A DNA stretch of 64,000 bases from Chitinophaga pinensis (GCA_945907065.1 CAMDSC010000011.1:1-64000), one strand, 5' to 3'; counted from the stretch's first letter, positions 1 to 7,425 are shown. A program made the numbers and translations. The notes: generated by a model not told the origin, from the sequence alone.

Positions 1-100
1 GTGGTAAATGTAACATTCTGTTTCTAATAAACATTTGAGATAAAATGAAGGATACAGCTACTAAGTCCGCCACATCGCAAATCTGCAAACCGTTATGGGC
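1..100 (+). repeat. attC-like cassette recombination site, left part cut off by window edge (site a)
   Basis: Bases 1-100 match 732-831 at a constant offset of 731 bases, with most positions identical. The right arm (67-100) starts CCGCCACATCGCAAATCTGC and ends in GTTATGGGC at 92-100, which fits an integron R' core (G^TT cleavage point). The left arm and R'' core would lie before base 1. By analogy with site b the site should fold into an imperfect hairpin. The attC identity is inferred from structure and from its agreement with sites b and c, not from a database. Confidence 0.6.
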
Positions 101-823
101 AAGTTTAAAAACCAAGACGGTCTGCGAAAGCCAAAGGGCTGACCACCCAATGTGACAGAAAAGAAAAATAAAAAAGTGGAGACCAGAACCCACTTTAATA
201 AACGGGGCGTATTCTGAAAAGCCTTATGAGTAGGAATTAAACATCAAATTCAAACAAAATGGCAAAATTAAATTACATCGCATTAGGTGCTGCTGGATTA
301 GCGGCAATCAGTGTTTTTTTACCTTGGGTTGAAGCTTCTAGTTCAGCAAGCTTTGGTGGCTACAGTGCAAACTATTCTTCAGGTGGTATTTCAGGTATTT
401 CAATTGGCGGAGGTATTTTTGGTTTACTAGTAGCGCTTGCAGGTGGTTTTATGGCATTTAAAAACATCAAATTTGCGTTTATAGCTGGAGCCGTAAATTT
501 CCTAAACGGACTTGGGTATATGTTAGGTTGGTTTGGCGCAGGTGGTGGAGCAAGTTACAGTTCAAGTTTCGGAGGAGGTTCTGCACGAGCAAGTGTAGAC
601 CCTCAAGTCGGACTTTATTTGTTCGTTTTAGCATCATTGGTTTTTGTGATTTTTACTCTCAAAAATTTGAAAGGAGAAAAAACAGAATAAAACCAGCCCA
701 TAACAGCACATTTGCGGATATGGCGGGTTTAGTGGTAATTGAAACATTCTACTTCTAATAAACATTTGAGGTGCAATGAAAGATATCGCTTCTATGTCCG
801 CCACATCGCAAATCTGCAAAACG
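93..823 (+). mobile_element. Gene cassette 1 (one gene plus its attC-like site)
   Basis: The unit runs from TTATGGGC just after the G of site a to the G of site b. Its first bases (GTTATGGGC at 92-100) are the exact reverse complement of GCCCATAAC at 696-704, the left core of its own terminal site. That is what results when a circular cassette with a self-complementary attC inserts by G^TT cleavage. It carries a single plus-strand gene at 259-690. The 158-base leader (101-258) holds a weak 7-bp hairpin (173-179 with 190-196) and no other gene. Mobility is inferred; no integrase gene is in the window. Confidence 0.6.
259..690 (+). CDS. Small glycine/serine-rich membrane protein, function unknown (cassette gene)
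   Basis: A 143-residue protein of hydrophobic segments (about residues 5-24, 48-66, 70-92 and 117-134) separated by Gly/Ser-rich loops such as SSSASFGGYS and GAGGGASYSSSFGGG. It should be an integral membrane protein with about four helices and two small extracytoplasmic loops. I do not recognise the family. It ends six bases before the R'' core of the terminal hairpin, the usual position of a gene in an integron cassette. The ATG follows an A-rich leader without a Shine-Dalgarno sequence, as is normal in Bacteroidota. Alternatives such as a small transporter or phage-exclusion protein cannot be judged from sequence. Confidence 0.7.
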   Translation: MAKLNYIALGAAGLAAISVFLPWVEASSSASFGGYSANYSSGGISGISIGGGIFGLLVALAGGFMAFKNIKFAFIAGAVNFLNGLGYMLGWFGAGGGASYSSSFGGGSARASVDPQVGLYLFVLASLVFVIFTLKNLKGEKTE

Positions 824-832
824 TTATAGGTA
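696..832 (+). repeat. attC-like site b, complete imperfect inverted repeat
   Basis: The left arm (696-726, from GCCCATAAC to TATGGCGG) and right arm (798-832, from CCGCCACATCGCAAATC to GTTATAGGTA) are imperfect reverse complements. Matching blocks are CCGCCA, CGCAAAT, TGC and the terminal GTTAT/ATAAC core. A loop of about 70 bases (727-797) is shared almost entirely with site a. Core triplets AAC (702-704) and GTT (823-825) are as expected of attC R'' and R', but the full RYYYAAC/GTTRRRY consensus is not met (CCATAAC and GTTATAG). At the core edge the two arms match each other less well than they match the neighbouring sites, as the cassette model requires. Confidence 0.62.
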
Positions 833-849
833 ACCAAAAGAAAAAATAG

Positions 850-1092
850 ATGAAATATAAAATTGACACGAAAGAGCTTTATACAGACAATGGTGTATTT
901 GTCAAGAAAATGCAATGCCAAATTGGAGTTGATTGGGGAAAAATGGAGCCAGGCAACAATGATCTAGAAAGAATTTGTAGCCATTGTAATAAGTCAGTTC
1001 TAGATGTTGAATTTTTGTCTGATGATGAGGTTCTTTTTCTATTAAATAAGAGGCCCGAAACTTGTATAAAAATTAACACAAAAATAGTTTGA
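850..1092 (+). CDS. Small cysteine-containing protein, function unknown (cassette gene)
   Basis: An 80-residue soluble protein. The centre reads ICSHCNKSVLDVEFLSDDEV and is followed by RPETCIKI. This resembles the CxxCxKxVxDFxxMSxxE...C segment found near the N-terminus of many uncharacterised Bacteroidota proteins (recalled, not searched), so the cysteines may bind a metal or form a disulfide. There is no signal peptide. It is followed after one base by the next gene, so the two are probably translated together. No function is proposed. The start ATG is preceded by an A-rich stretch. Confidence 0.65.
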   Translation: MKYKIDTKELYTDNGVFVKKMQCQIGVDWGKMEPGNNDLERICSHCNKSVLDVEFLSDDEVLFLLNKRPETCIKINTKIV

Positions 1093-1093
1093 A

Positions 1094-1576
1094 ATGGCAT
1101 TTTGGAAAAGCATTACCAAAGGAGAGGAAAGTCTTCGAATAATTAAAACTATACGTGGCCAAAAAGGTATTGACAACGCAATCGCAAATGGAACTAAATT
1201 AATCATCAAGAATGTTGAGCCATTTTCAGCGGTTAAAGGTAAATACTGTATAGTCAGAAACAAAAAGTCTAGCAAGGAATCCAAAATTTTCGACTTCAGA
1301 GATGACAGAGGTTATTCGGACGATTATGAAATAGTAAAGGATTGGACATATCAATATCATAATTATGATTTTCCCCAAGAGGCTGCATATATTATACCCA
1401 ACGACATTAAAGAGGGCGAAATAGTTATGATAGATGATTTAATTGAAAATTTTCTTGGCTATCACTATAATCAAGGTGGAAGTGACAGATTGAAAAGCTG
1501 CAAGGCCATATGGAAGGATAATGATCTGCAAATTCAATACAATCCAGATATAGACTGCATAAGCGCTGTAGGGTGA
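1094..1576 (+). CDS. Hypothetical protein, 160 aa (cassette gene)
   Basis: A soluble 160-residue protein without signal peptide or membrane segments. The N-terminal half is basic (KSITKGEESLRIIKTIRGQK); the C-terminal half is rich in Tyr, Asp and Asn. I recognise no family. It starts one base after the stop of the 80-aa gene and ends eight bases before the left core of site c, so the two genes travel as one cassette. Pairs of unknown genes in one cassette are often functionally linked (toxin with antidote, enzyme with partner), but nothing in the sequence establishes that here. Confidence 0.62.
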   Translation: MAFWKSITKGEESLRIIKTIRGQKGIDNAIANGTKLIIKNVEPFSAVKGKYCIVRNKKSSKESKIFDFRDDRGYSDDYEIVKDWTYQYHNYDFPQEAAYIIPNDIKEGEIVMIDDLIENFLGYHYNQGGSDRLKSCKAIWKDNDLQIQYNPDIDCISAVG

Positions 1577-1584
1577 AATTTGGC

Positions 1585-1665
1585 TACCTATAACACCGTG
1601 TAAGCAATATTGCCTTGCCGCAGGCGCAACACAAGGCAACATCGCCTACACGCAAAACGTTAAAA
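1585..1665 (+). repeat. attC-like site c, terminal site of the cassette array
   Basis: The left arm starts TACCTATAAC (1585-1594) and continues GTGTA, GC, AT, TTGCCTTG. The right arm reads CAAGGCAA, AT, GC, TACAC, GCAAAACGTTA, ending with GTT at 1659-1661. The arms form an imperfect hairpin of about 75 bases with unpaired bases, of a different sequence class from sites a and b. The right core (GTTAAAA) does not complement the left core, as expected for the last site of an array, whose right side is chromosomal. Confidence 0.58.
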
Positions 1666-1731
1666 ATTTAAAACTTGCGAAGCTCCCAAAGGATGCCCTA
1701 GCGGCCTCATTTTTTTTTAAAAACGCCCCAC

Positions 1732-1770
1732 AAAAACAAAAAGGGAAGCCGAAACTTCCCTTTTTGTTTT
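1732..1770. terminator. Intrinsic terminator, probably bidirectional
   Basis: ACAAAAAGGGAAG (1736-1748) pairs with CTTCCCTTTTTGT (1755-1767) around a six-base loop, flanked by A and T tracts that give a U-run on either strand. It lies 22 bases beyond the stop of the minus-strand M16 peptidase, which it most likely terminates. It also closes the cassette array on the plus strand. Confidence 0.75.
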
Positions 1771-1791
1771 AATATTTAAAGTTAAAATAAA

Positions 1792-4617
1792 TTAATCCAA
1801 AGATATTTCTTTCACCTTACCATAACCCAATTTGTTTAATGACTCACGAATTTTATAAGCATGACCTACTACAATTATAGTCATAGTTTCGGGGTGCAAC
1901 ATTTTTTGAGCCGTGGCATCCACATCCGCTTTTGTTATACTTTCAATCAATTTTAATTGCTCATTTACATAGTTCTTAGGCAAATTATAAGTTATAATTC
2001 TGTTTAAGAAACCAGCTTTTTGATTTGGTGATTCATATTTTAATGCATCGGCCAATAACAAAGAACTTTTGGTAAACTTTAATTCTTCTTCAGTAACACC
2101 ATTGGCTTTGTAATTTACTATTTCTTTCATTACCTCACGAATAGCGCTATCTGTAGCATTGGCTCTGATATCACCTTGCCAAAAGAAAGAACCATACTGC
2201 TTACCTCCAACAAAAGCCGATTGTGGGCTGTATGCAAATCCATGTTCTTCACGAATATTCATGGTTAAGCGGCTATTAAAATTACCTCCTAAAGGAAAAT
2301 ACATAACGTTTGACTTAAAGAAATCACCATTGTAATCATATGGAATATGACTTTGAGCCACAGTAACTACCGATTGAGGTGCATAGGGTTTATCAATTAA
2401 ATAAATCTGAACTTTATCAGAAACTGGTATAGTGCCAATAGAAGGAATTACAACGGGTTTGCTCTTCCATTTATTTAAAAAGCTTAATTTATTAATGGCT
2501 TCTTCTTTTGATATATCTCCTGAGATAACCAGTGAAGTAACCGATGGCGAGTAGTTAGTATTGTAATAATTTTTAACATCCTCTAACGCTATTTTTTTGA
2601 TAGATTTATAAGTTCCAGTATTGGCTTCTTCAATTAAAGTTCCCTTAAATAATATCCTATTGTAAGCTATATCCGACATGTTAGAAGGATTTTTCTTATT
2701 GCTCTGAACAGATTCAAGGCTTTGTTTTTTTAATCGTTTAAAATCAGCTGCATCAAAACGTGGAGTCATCAAAGCTCCTTCAAGCAAACTAAGTGTTTTT
2801 TCAAGATTTTCTTTTAAACAACTTACATAGCAGTTAGTCCCGTTTTCAGAACTTCCAAAACCAATATTACTTCCTAATTTATCCAATTCATTTTGAAATT
2901 CTTCTGAAGTTAATGAAGTAGTTCCTTCTGTCATCAAAGCTGCCGTCATCGCTGCTGTTCCAATAGGATACTTTCCTGTTTCTAATAATTGGCCACCTTC
3001 AATATTAAAAGAAAGAATAACTTTAGGGCTTTCGCTGGTTTGAGTACCAATAAGTTTTAAACCATTTTCTAGAGTCATTTGATAGTATTCAGGTAAATTA
3101 ACCGATGAAACTGGTTTTGGGGTTGGGGTTTTTGAACGATCAAAATTGTCAATCGGTGCTTCGTAAGTTAAATTATCATATTGAGGATCATTTACTTTTT
3201 GTTCAAAAGCATGAGGATTCACACTTTTACCTTTGGCTGTATCTTCATTTTCTTTAGCTTGAGGAACCACATTAATAATTATACATTTTTTATCTTTTAT
3301 GTAGGTTCTAAAAACTCGCATCACATCGTCTGTAGTTACTGCTTCAATATCGGCCAATTCATTGTTTAAATTATAGCTTTTATTAAGCATCATACTCCAA
3401 TGACTTAATTTTAAAGCTTTAGCCTGAACACCGTCCATCACATTTATTGCACTCGTTTTGAAAACGGTTTTGGCTTTGTTCAAATCTTCTAAAGAACATC
3501 CTTTTGTATCAAATTCGGTAAGTACTTCTCTTATTTTGGTTTCAACTTCTTTAGTTGTTAATCCTCCATAGGCAGCCACAGCATCTATTTCCATCATACC
3601 GGCCAACTCTAAAGAACTATTACTGGAAGATACCTGAACTGCATCTTCAGTTTTTACTAATTTTTTGTATAATGGCGAACTGTTATTACCAGCTATTACA
3701 TAGGCTAAAATTTCTAAAGCATTTTGGTCTTTATGAAATTCAGGTACTGTAGGCCAAGCCATTAAAGTAAGTGGCAAATATATATTATCCGGTATTTCTA
3801 CATATTGATCATAAGGTAAAATAGGTGCTGCCATTCTCACCTTACGAACCGGTTTTCCTTTGGCAATGGTGCCATAGTATTTATTAACCCATTCTTTTAC
3901 TTCAGTAGGATTAACATCTCCTGAAACTACTATTGTAGCATTATTTGGTTTATACCATCTCAAAAAGAATTTACGCAAATCATCATAAGTAGCAATATCT
4001 AAATCATCAGTAAACCCAATTGGTGTCCACTCATAAGTATTATTGGCAAACATGGTTTTAAACATTACTTCGCTTAGCATACCGTAAGGTTGGTTATCAT
4101 AGCTTTGCTTCTTTTCGTTTTTTACAGCATTACGTTGGCTTTCAAATTTTGCTTGCGTAAATCCTTCTAATAAAGTTGACATTCTATCCGCTTCCATCCA
4201 AAGCATTGTTTCAGTAAAATTGCTTGGTGCAGTATTTATATAAACGGTTTTATCAAAAGCAGTGAAAGCATTGTTAGTACCACCTGCTTTTGAGATCAAT
4301 TTAAAATGTTCTTCATCAGCTATATTTTTAGAGCCTTGAAACATCATATGTTCAAAGAAATGTGCAAATCCACTATTTCTAACACTTTCGCGAGCCGAAC
4401 CAACATGGTAAGCTATTTCAACGTGCACAATAGGGTCTGAGTGATCTTCGTGAATAATTAAGGTAAGATCATTACTTGTAAGTTTATACTTTTCAAAAGC
4501 AATAATTGGTTTTCCTGGTTGTGGATCTACTTTTTCTAATAACTCAAACTGGCCGTAGGCTGTAGAGGCAATTGCAAAAAAAGCTAGACTTAAAATAGAT
4601 TTGATTTTTTTTATCAT
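1792..4617 (-). CDS. M16 family zinc metallopeptidase (insulinase/pitrilysin type), two-module
   Basis: A secreted or periplasmic metallopeptidase of 941 residues. Residues 1-22 form a signal peptide ending YGQ. The inverted zinc motif HFFEH is at 86-90, with a downstream Glu-rich helix (NEKKQSYDNQPYG) that should give the third zinc ligand, so the N-terminal module is catalytic. A second M16 module from about residue 520 lacks HxxEH (GTAAMTAALMTEGT stands there), as in inactive second halves of the family. Length fits Bacteroidota single-chain two-module M16 enzymes, which degrade peptides or process exported proteins; the substrate is unknown. It is transcribed alone, with a promoter at 4634-4666 and a terminator at 1732-1770. 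Confidence 0.93.
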   Translation of the reverse strand: MIKKIKSILSLAFFAIASTAYGQFELLEKVDPQPGKPIIAFEKYKLTSNDLTLIIHEDHSDPIVHVEIAYHVGSARESVRNSGFAHFFEHMMFQGSKNIADEEHFKLISKAGGTNNAFTAFDKTVYINTAPSNFTETMLWMEADRMSTLLEGFTQAKFESQRNAVKNEKKQSYDNQPYGMLSEVMFKTMFANNTYEWTPIGFTDDLDIATYDDLRKFFLRWYKPNNATIVVSGDVNPTEVKEWVNKYYGTIAKGKPVRKVRMAAPILPYDQYVEIPDNIYLPLTLMAWPTVPEFHKDQNALEILAYVIAGNNSSPLYKKLVKTEDAVQVSSSNSSLELAGMMEIDAVAAYGGLTTKEVETKIREVLTEFDTKGCSLEDLNKAKTVFKTSAINVMDGVQAKALKLSHWSMMLNKSYNLNNELADIEAVTTDDVMRVFRTYIKDKKCIIINVVPQAKENEDTAKGKSVNPHAFEQKVNDPQYDNLTYEAPIDNFDRSKTPTPKPVSSVNLPEYYQMTLENGLKLIGTQTSESPKVILSFNIEGGQLLETGKYPIGTAAMTAALMTEGTTSLTSEEFQNELDKLGSNIGFGSSENGTNCYVSCLKENLEKTLSLLEGALMTPRFDAADFKRLKKQSLESVQSNKKNPSNMSDIAYNRILFKGTLIEEANTGTYKSIKKIALEDVKNYYNTNYSPSVTSLVISGDISKEEAINKLSFLNKWKSKPVVIPSIGTIPVSDKVQIYLIDKPYAPQSVVTVAQSHIPYDYNGDFFKSNVMYFPLGGNFNSRLTMNIREEHGFAYSPQSAFVGGKQYGSFFWQGDIRANATDSAIREVMKEIVNYKANGVTEEELKFTKSSLLLADALKYESPNQKAGFLNRIITYNLPKNYVNEQLKLIESITKADVDATAQKMLHPETMTIIVVGHAYKIRESLNKLGYGKVKEISLD

Positions 4618-4633
4618 GAAATATAATTTTCCG

Positions 4634-4666
4634 CAAATTAAATCCTAAAGTTTTAAATAGTTCAAA
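4634..4666 (-). promoter_or_regulatory. Bacteroidota-type promoter of the M16 peptidase gene
   Basis: On the minus strand TTTG (4666-4663), 21 bases, then TTAATTTG (4641-4634). This is the -33 TTTG / -7 TAnnTTTG pattern of the Bacteroidota primary sigma factor with one deviation in the -7 box. It places transcription start about 10 bases before the ATG at 4617. Confidence 0.6.
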
Positions 4667-4713
4667 AAGGTTTCGATAAACTTAAATAAATTATAGGATG
4701 GACGAACTGTACA

Positions 4714-4752
4714 AAAAAAATAACCTTTCTGCGAGGAAAGGTTATTTTTAAA
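4714..4752 (-). terminator. Intrinsic terminator after the DUF4399 gene
   Basis: AAAAATAACCTTTC (4716-4729) pairs with GAAAGGTTATTTTT (4736-4749) with a six-base loop. On the minus strand a T-run follows. It lies 26 bases after the stop of the DUF4399 gene and before the M16 promoter, so it separates the two minus-strand units. Confidence 0.78.
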
Positions 4753-4775
4753 TAATCTATATAAAATTGAATAAC

Positions 4776-5249
4776 TTACTTCTTTACATTTATAGTAATA
4801 GTTTTACTCCATCTTGGTCCATAAGAAGAATGCACTCCATTGCCAAATTGAAGAGTGATGGTATGATATCCTGGAGTTAATTTCAGTTCAGTTTCAGTTT
4901 GACCTTTTCCAAAATGCAAATGAGTTTCGTCCAACAATACTGGTTGACCTTCAGGAGTAGATTCTCCATCTACTATTATATGATGATGACCTTTTAATTC
5001 ACTAATTGCTCCGGCATTTTCAATTTCCATTCCTTTAACTCCCATTTTCACCAAAACGGGATTTTTCACTTCCTGACTGTCTTTTAAATCTACATAGAAC
5101 ACTCCTTTTCCACCGACTGTATCCAATACATCCAAAGTTATTGTTTCGGTAATTAAAGTTGTGTCACCAACAGTAGAAGTTGAACTATCTTTGTTTTGTG
5201 TACATGAAAACAAAGCACAAAGAGCTGAAATTAATATAACATTTTTCAT
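4776..5249 (-). CDS. DUF4399 lipoprotein
   Basis: A 157-residue exported lipoprotein with signal and lipobox LFSC near residue 16. The body carries the DUF4399 signature: GHHHIIVDG, DETHLHFGKGQTETELKL, PGYHTITLQFGNG. The His-rich turns suggest metal binding or a cupredoxin-like fold, but the role is not known. The longer reading frame back to 5300 would run through tRNA-His, so the start is the ATG at 5249, two bases after the tRNA CCA end. It is probably read from the tRNA promoter at 5378-5408. Confidence 0.88.
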   Translation of the reverse strand: MKNVILISALCALFSCTQNKDSSTSTVGDTTLITETITLDVLDTVGGKGVFYVDLKDSQEVKNPVLVKMGVKGMEIENAGAISELKGHHHIIVDGESTPEGQPVLLDETHLHFGKGQTETELKLTPGYHTITLQFGNGVHSSYGPRWSKTITINVKK

Positions 5250-5251
5250 TT

Positions 5252-5329
5252 TGGGGTGAAAGACGGGGCTCGAACCCGCGACCTCTTGAACCACAATCAA
5301 GCACTCTAACCAACTGAGCTACAATCACC
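5252..5329 (-). tRNA. tRNA-His (anticodon GTG), CCA encoded
   Basis: On the minus strand the cloverleaf is complete: extra G at -1 facing C73 (the tRNA-His identity pair), D arm TAGCTCAGTTGGTTAGAGT, anticodon stem CTTGA/TCAAG with loop TTGTGGT (anticodon GTG), T arm GCGGG/CCCGT with loop TTCGAGC, and an encoded CCA at 5252-5254. The acceptor stem is odd: GTGATTG against CTTTCAC leaves two adjacent U-U mismatches (positions 5-68 and 6-67). The gene is tightly followed by the DUF4399 gene. Confidence 0.93.
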
Positions 5330-5377
5330 ATTTTCTAAGTATTTCCTGGTTTAAAAACCTTGTAATATTTAGGAGTG

Positions 5378-5408
5378 CAAAAATAGTAATATTACTATTC
5401 AACTCAAA
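5378..5408 (-). promoter_or_regulatory. Promoter of tRNA-His/DUF4399 with a palindrome in the spacer
   Basis: On the minus strand TTTG (5408-5405), 19 bases, then TATTTTTG (5385-5378), a perfect TTTG-N19-TAnnTTTG match. The perfect 16-base palindrome ATAGTAATATTACTAT (5383-5398) lies in the spacer and touches the -7 box, where a dimeric regulator could bind. The promoter call is by consensus; the regulatory role of the palindrome is inference. Confidence 0.62.
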
Positions 5409-5441
5409 TTCTTTTTCAAATGAAATTTATATTTATTTTTC

Positions 5442-5461
5442 ATAGCATAGTCCTATGCTAT
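5442..5461. repeat. Perfect inverted repeat at the 5' end of the flippase gene
   Basis: ATAGCATAG (5442-5450) and CTATGCTAT (5453-5461) are perfect inverted repeats separated by TC. They cover the first ATG of the flippase frame (5455-5457). It could be an operator or a leader hairpin; nothing else identifies it. Confidence 0.5.
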
Positions 5462-6849
5462 TCTCTTCTCTATTTGCCTTAGATGATATAGATATCTCAT
5501 TGGTATTTTATAGATTTGTCACACAATTGGTAAAGCGGTTTTTAGATAGGACAAAAGGAGTGTTAACACAAAGTGAAGGGCTTGGTTATTTACAAATTTA
5601 CAATCTCATTAAAACTGCAGGAATAGTTGTTGTATCCATCATTTTTGCCAAAATAATTCCTAACCCACTTATTATTAATAGTTGGGAAACAATCTTACTA
5701 CTTGGCACGGGGTTCACCTTTTTTTATGTTTCTGGCCTTGGTTATACTTTAGTTAGTTTTATAAAGCAATTTAAAAATGAACAGCGGCCCATTATTTTTA
5801 AAAACACCTTTGTTCTCTTATTTATTTTCAGTATCTTTTCAAGTATTTGTATACTTTTCACAGCTATCTATATTCCAAGTATTTCACTCCCTGTTTCACA
5901 GCTTATCTTTTTTTGTATCTATATCGTAGGCAATGTTTGCAGCACTGTTGTTGAGTATATTTATTTTTTAAATAAAAGCTACTATAAACTGCTTGGATGG
6001 GGAATCCTTAATTTTATAATTTTTATTTTGGCTCCAACTATACCACTCATCTTAGAATATGATTTTATTTATTCAATGTATGCTTTGGCCGCTTTTGGAG
6101 TTTTAAAATTTGGAGTTACCTTGCGCTTAATAGGATTATCTTTTAGACTTAACCAACTTAACTATTTAAAACCGCTTTTAATTTTTAACTGGCCGGTAAT
6201 TGTATCTTTACTCTTCGGAACAGGTTATATTTATTGCGCTAACTTCATTTTGAAAGATACCATATCCGTTAACGATTTTAACTTGTTTAGATACGGCAGC
6301 CGCGAATTTCCATTGTTTATTGTCATGGCCAATTCATTTAGCATAGTATTGGGTGGTATTACTGCCGAAAAATTTAATACCCTAAATTATTGGGATGAAA
6401 TTAAAAAATCACATCTCAGATTAATGCATCAATTATTTCCTCTAGCATGCATTTTAATGCTAAGTTCTAAGTATCTTTTTCAACTAGTATATTCCGATAG
6501 CTTTATTTCGGCATACACAATTTTCAATATTCTAATGCTTACAATTATTGCCCGGGTTTTATTTCCACAGTCATTACTTATGGGAAAAGGCAAAACCAGA
6601 TATGCCTTTTATTCAGCCTTGTTAGAGTTTATTATTGGAATTGGTCTTGTGCTTATTTTAACCCCAAACTATGGTATTGTCGGTGCCGCTTTTGCACTTT
6701 CATTAGCTTATTTTACCGAAAAACTAATCCTGATTTTATTTTGCTATCAACAAAACATTCCATTTCATAAAAGCATAAATTTAAAATGGTTGGTTGCATA
6801 CATTTTACTTTTGATTTTGTGTTTTGGTTTCAGCATGCGTTTTAATTAA
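5455..6849 (+). CDS. Polysaccharide/lipid-linked oligosaccharide flippase-like membrane protein (Wzx/MATE-like)
   Basis: Up to 464 residues with about 12 hydrophobic segments spread through the length, few charged residues, and the organisation of the Wzx/RfbX branch of the MOP superfamily. Family members move lipid-linked sugar repeat units across the inner membrane for surface polysaccharide assembly; the substrate is unknown. The first 30 residues (LFALDDIDISLVFYRF) are unlike a normal family N-terminus, and the ATG sits inside a perfect inverted repeat. A downstream TTG or GTG, giving a start close to VKRFLDRTKGVLTQSEGLGY, is plausible. It stands alone between a divergent tRNA and a DUF2147 gene rather than in a polysaccharide cluster. 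Confidence 0.75.
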   Translation: MLFSSLFALDDIDISLVFYRFVTQLVKRFLDRTKGVLTQSEGLGYLQIYNLIKTAGIVVVSIIFAKIIPNPLIINSWETILLLGTGFTFFYVSGLGYTLVSFIKQFKNEQRPIIFKNTFVLLFIFSIFSSICILFTAIYIPSISLPVSQLIFFCIYIVGNVCSTVVEYIYFLNKSYYKLLGWGILNFIIFILAPTIPLILEYDFIYSMYALAAFGVLKFGVTLRLIGLSFRLNQLNYLKPLLIFNWPVIVSLLFGTGYIYCANFILKDTISVNDFNLFRYGSREFPLFIVMANSFSIVLGGITAEKFNTLNYWDEIKKSHLRLMHQLFPLACILMLSSKYLFQLVYSDSFISAYTIFNILMLTIIARVLFPQSLLMGKGKTRYAFYSALLEFIIGIGLVLILTPNYGIVGAAFALSLAYFTEKLILILFCYQQNIPFHKSINLKWLVAYILLLILCFGFSMRFN

Positions 6850-6905
6850 AATTTTCCATTAGTAGTTTTTTTGATTTTTAAATACGTATTTCGAATAAAA
6901 AAAAT

Positions 6906-7346
6906 ATGAAAAAACTTAAATACTTTCTTCTTGTAAGTCTCTTTATTTCTTGGTTTGCTTATTCTCAAAAAAATGCCGATGACATTGAAGGCACTTGGTA
7001 TAATGGGGAAAAAAGCTCAAAAATTAAGATTGAAAAATGTGGTAATAAATACTGCGGTAAAATTGTTTGGTTAAAAAAAGATAAGGAAGATGATGGGGGC
7101 CCAAGAATTGACAAAAACAATCCGGATACCAAAAAAAGAAAGAATCTTATGATTGGGTTACAAATACTTAATTCCTTTAAATATTACAAAAATGATAAAG
7201 TTTGGGATGATGGAACTATTTATGATCCTAAAAACGGCAAAACATACAGTTGTACAATAAAAAAGGTTGGAAAAACACTTGAGGTTAGAGGTTATGTTGG
7301 CATAAGCATGTTTGGCCGAACAGATGTTTGGACTTTTGCTGAATAA
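6906..7346 (+). CDS. DUF2147 exported protein
   Basis: A 146-residue protein with a signal peptide (about 1-20, ending AYSQ). The mature part has the DUF2147 pattern: IEGTWYNGEKSSKIKIEKC near the start, YCGKIVWL, then DDGTIYDPKNGKTYSCTIK and a C-terminal GRTDVWTF. This is a small lipocalin-like beta-barrel family, periplasmic or outer-membrane associated, with no established biochemical role. Two Cys (KCGNKYCG) lie close together and could form a disulfide. It starts 56 bases after the flippase and may share its transcript. Confidence 0.85.
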   Translation: MKKLKYFLLVSLFISWFAYSQKNADDIEGTWYNGEKSSKIKIEKCGNKYCGKIVWLKKDKEDDGGPRIDKNNPDTKKRKNLMIGLQILNSFKYYKNDKVWDDGTIYDPKNGKTYSCTIKKVGKTLEVRGYVGISMFGRTDVWTFAE

Positions 7347-7425
7347 TTTGTAATCATTCAATATTTCATTCAATGATTTAGTAAATTAACTATTTTATTT
7401 ACCTTCGAATCAAATTTAGAAGACC

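Larger units (their letters stand above)
824..1659 (+). mobile_element. Gene cassette 2 (two genes plus its attC-like site)
   Basis: The cassette runs from TTATAGGTA after the G of site b to the G of site c. GTTATAGGTA at 823-832 is the exact reverse complement of TACCTATAAC at 1585-1594, and allowing one mismatch the match extends to 13 bases. It holds two short plus-strand genes (850-1092 and 1094-1576) one base apart, presumably one transcript. It is the last cassette: downstream of site c there is an ordinary terminator and then a chromosomal peptidase gene on the other strand. An integrase, if present, should lie left of the window. Confidence 0.6.

Noticed and set aside
4776-5300. Longer reading frame of the DUF4399 gene starting at 5300
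   Set aside because: Its first 17 codons run through tRNA-His; the ATG at 5249 gives a proper lipoprotein signal.
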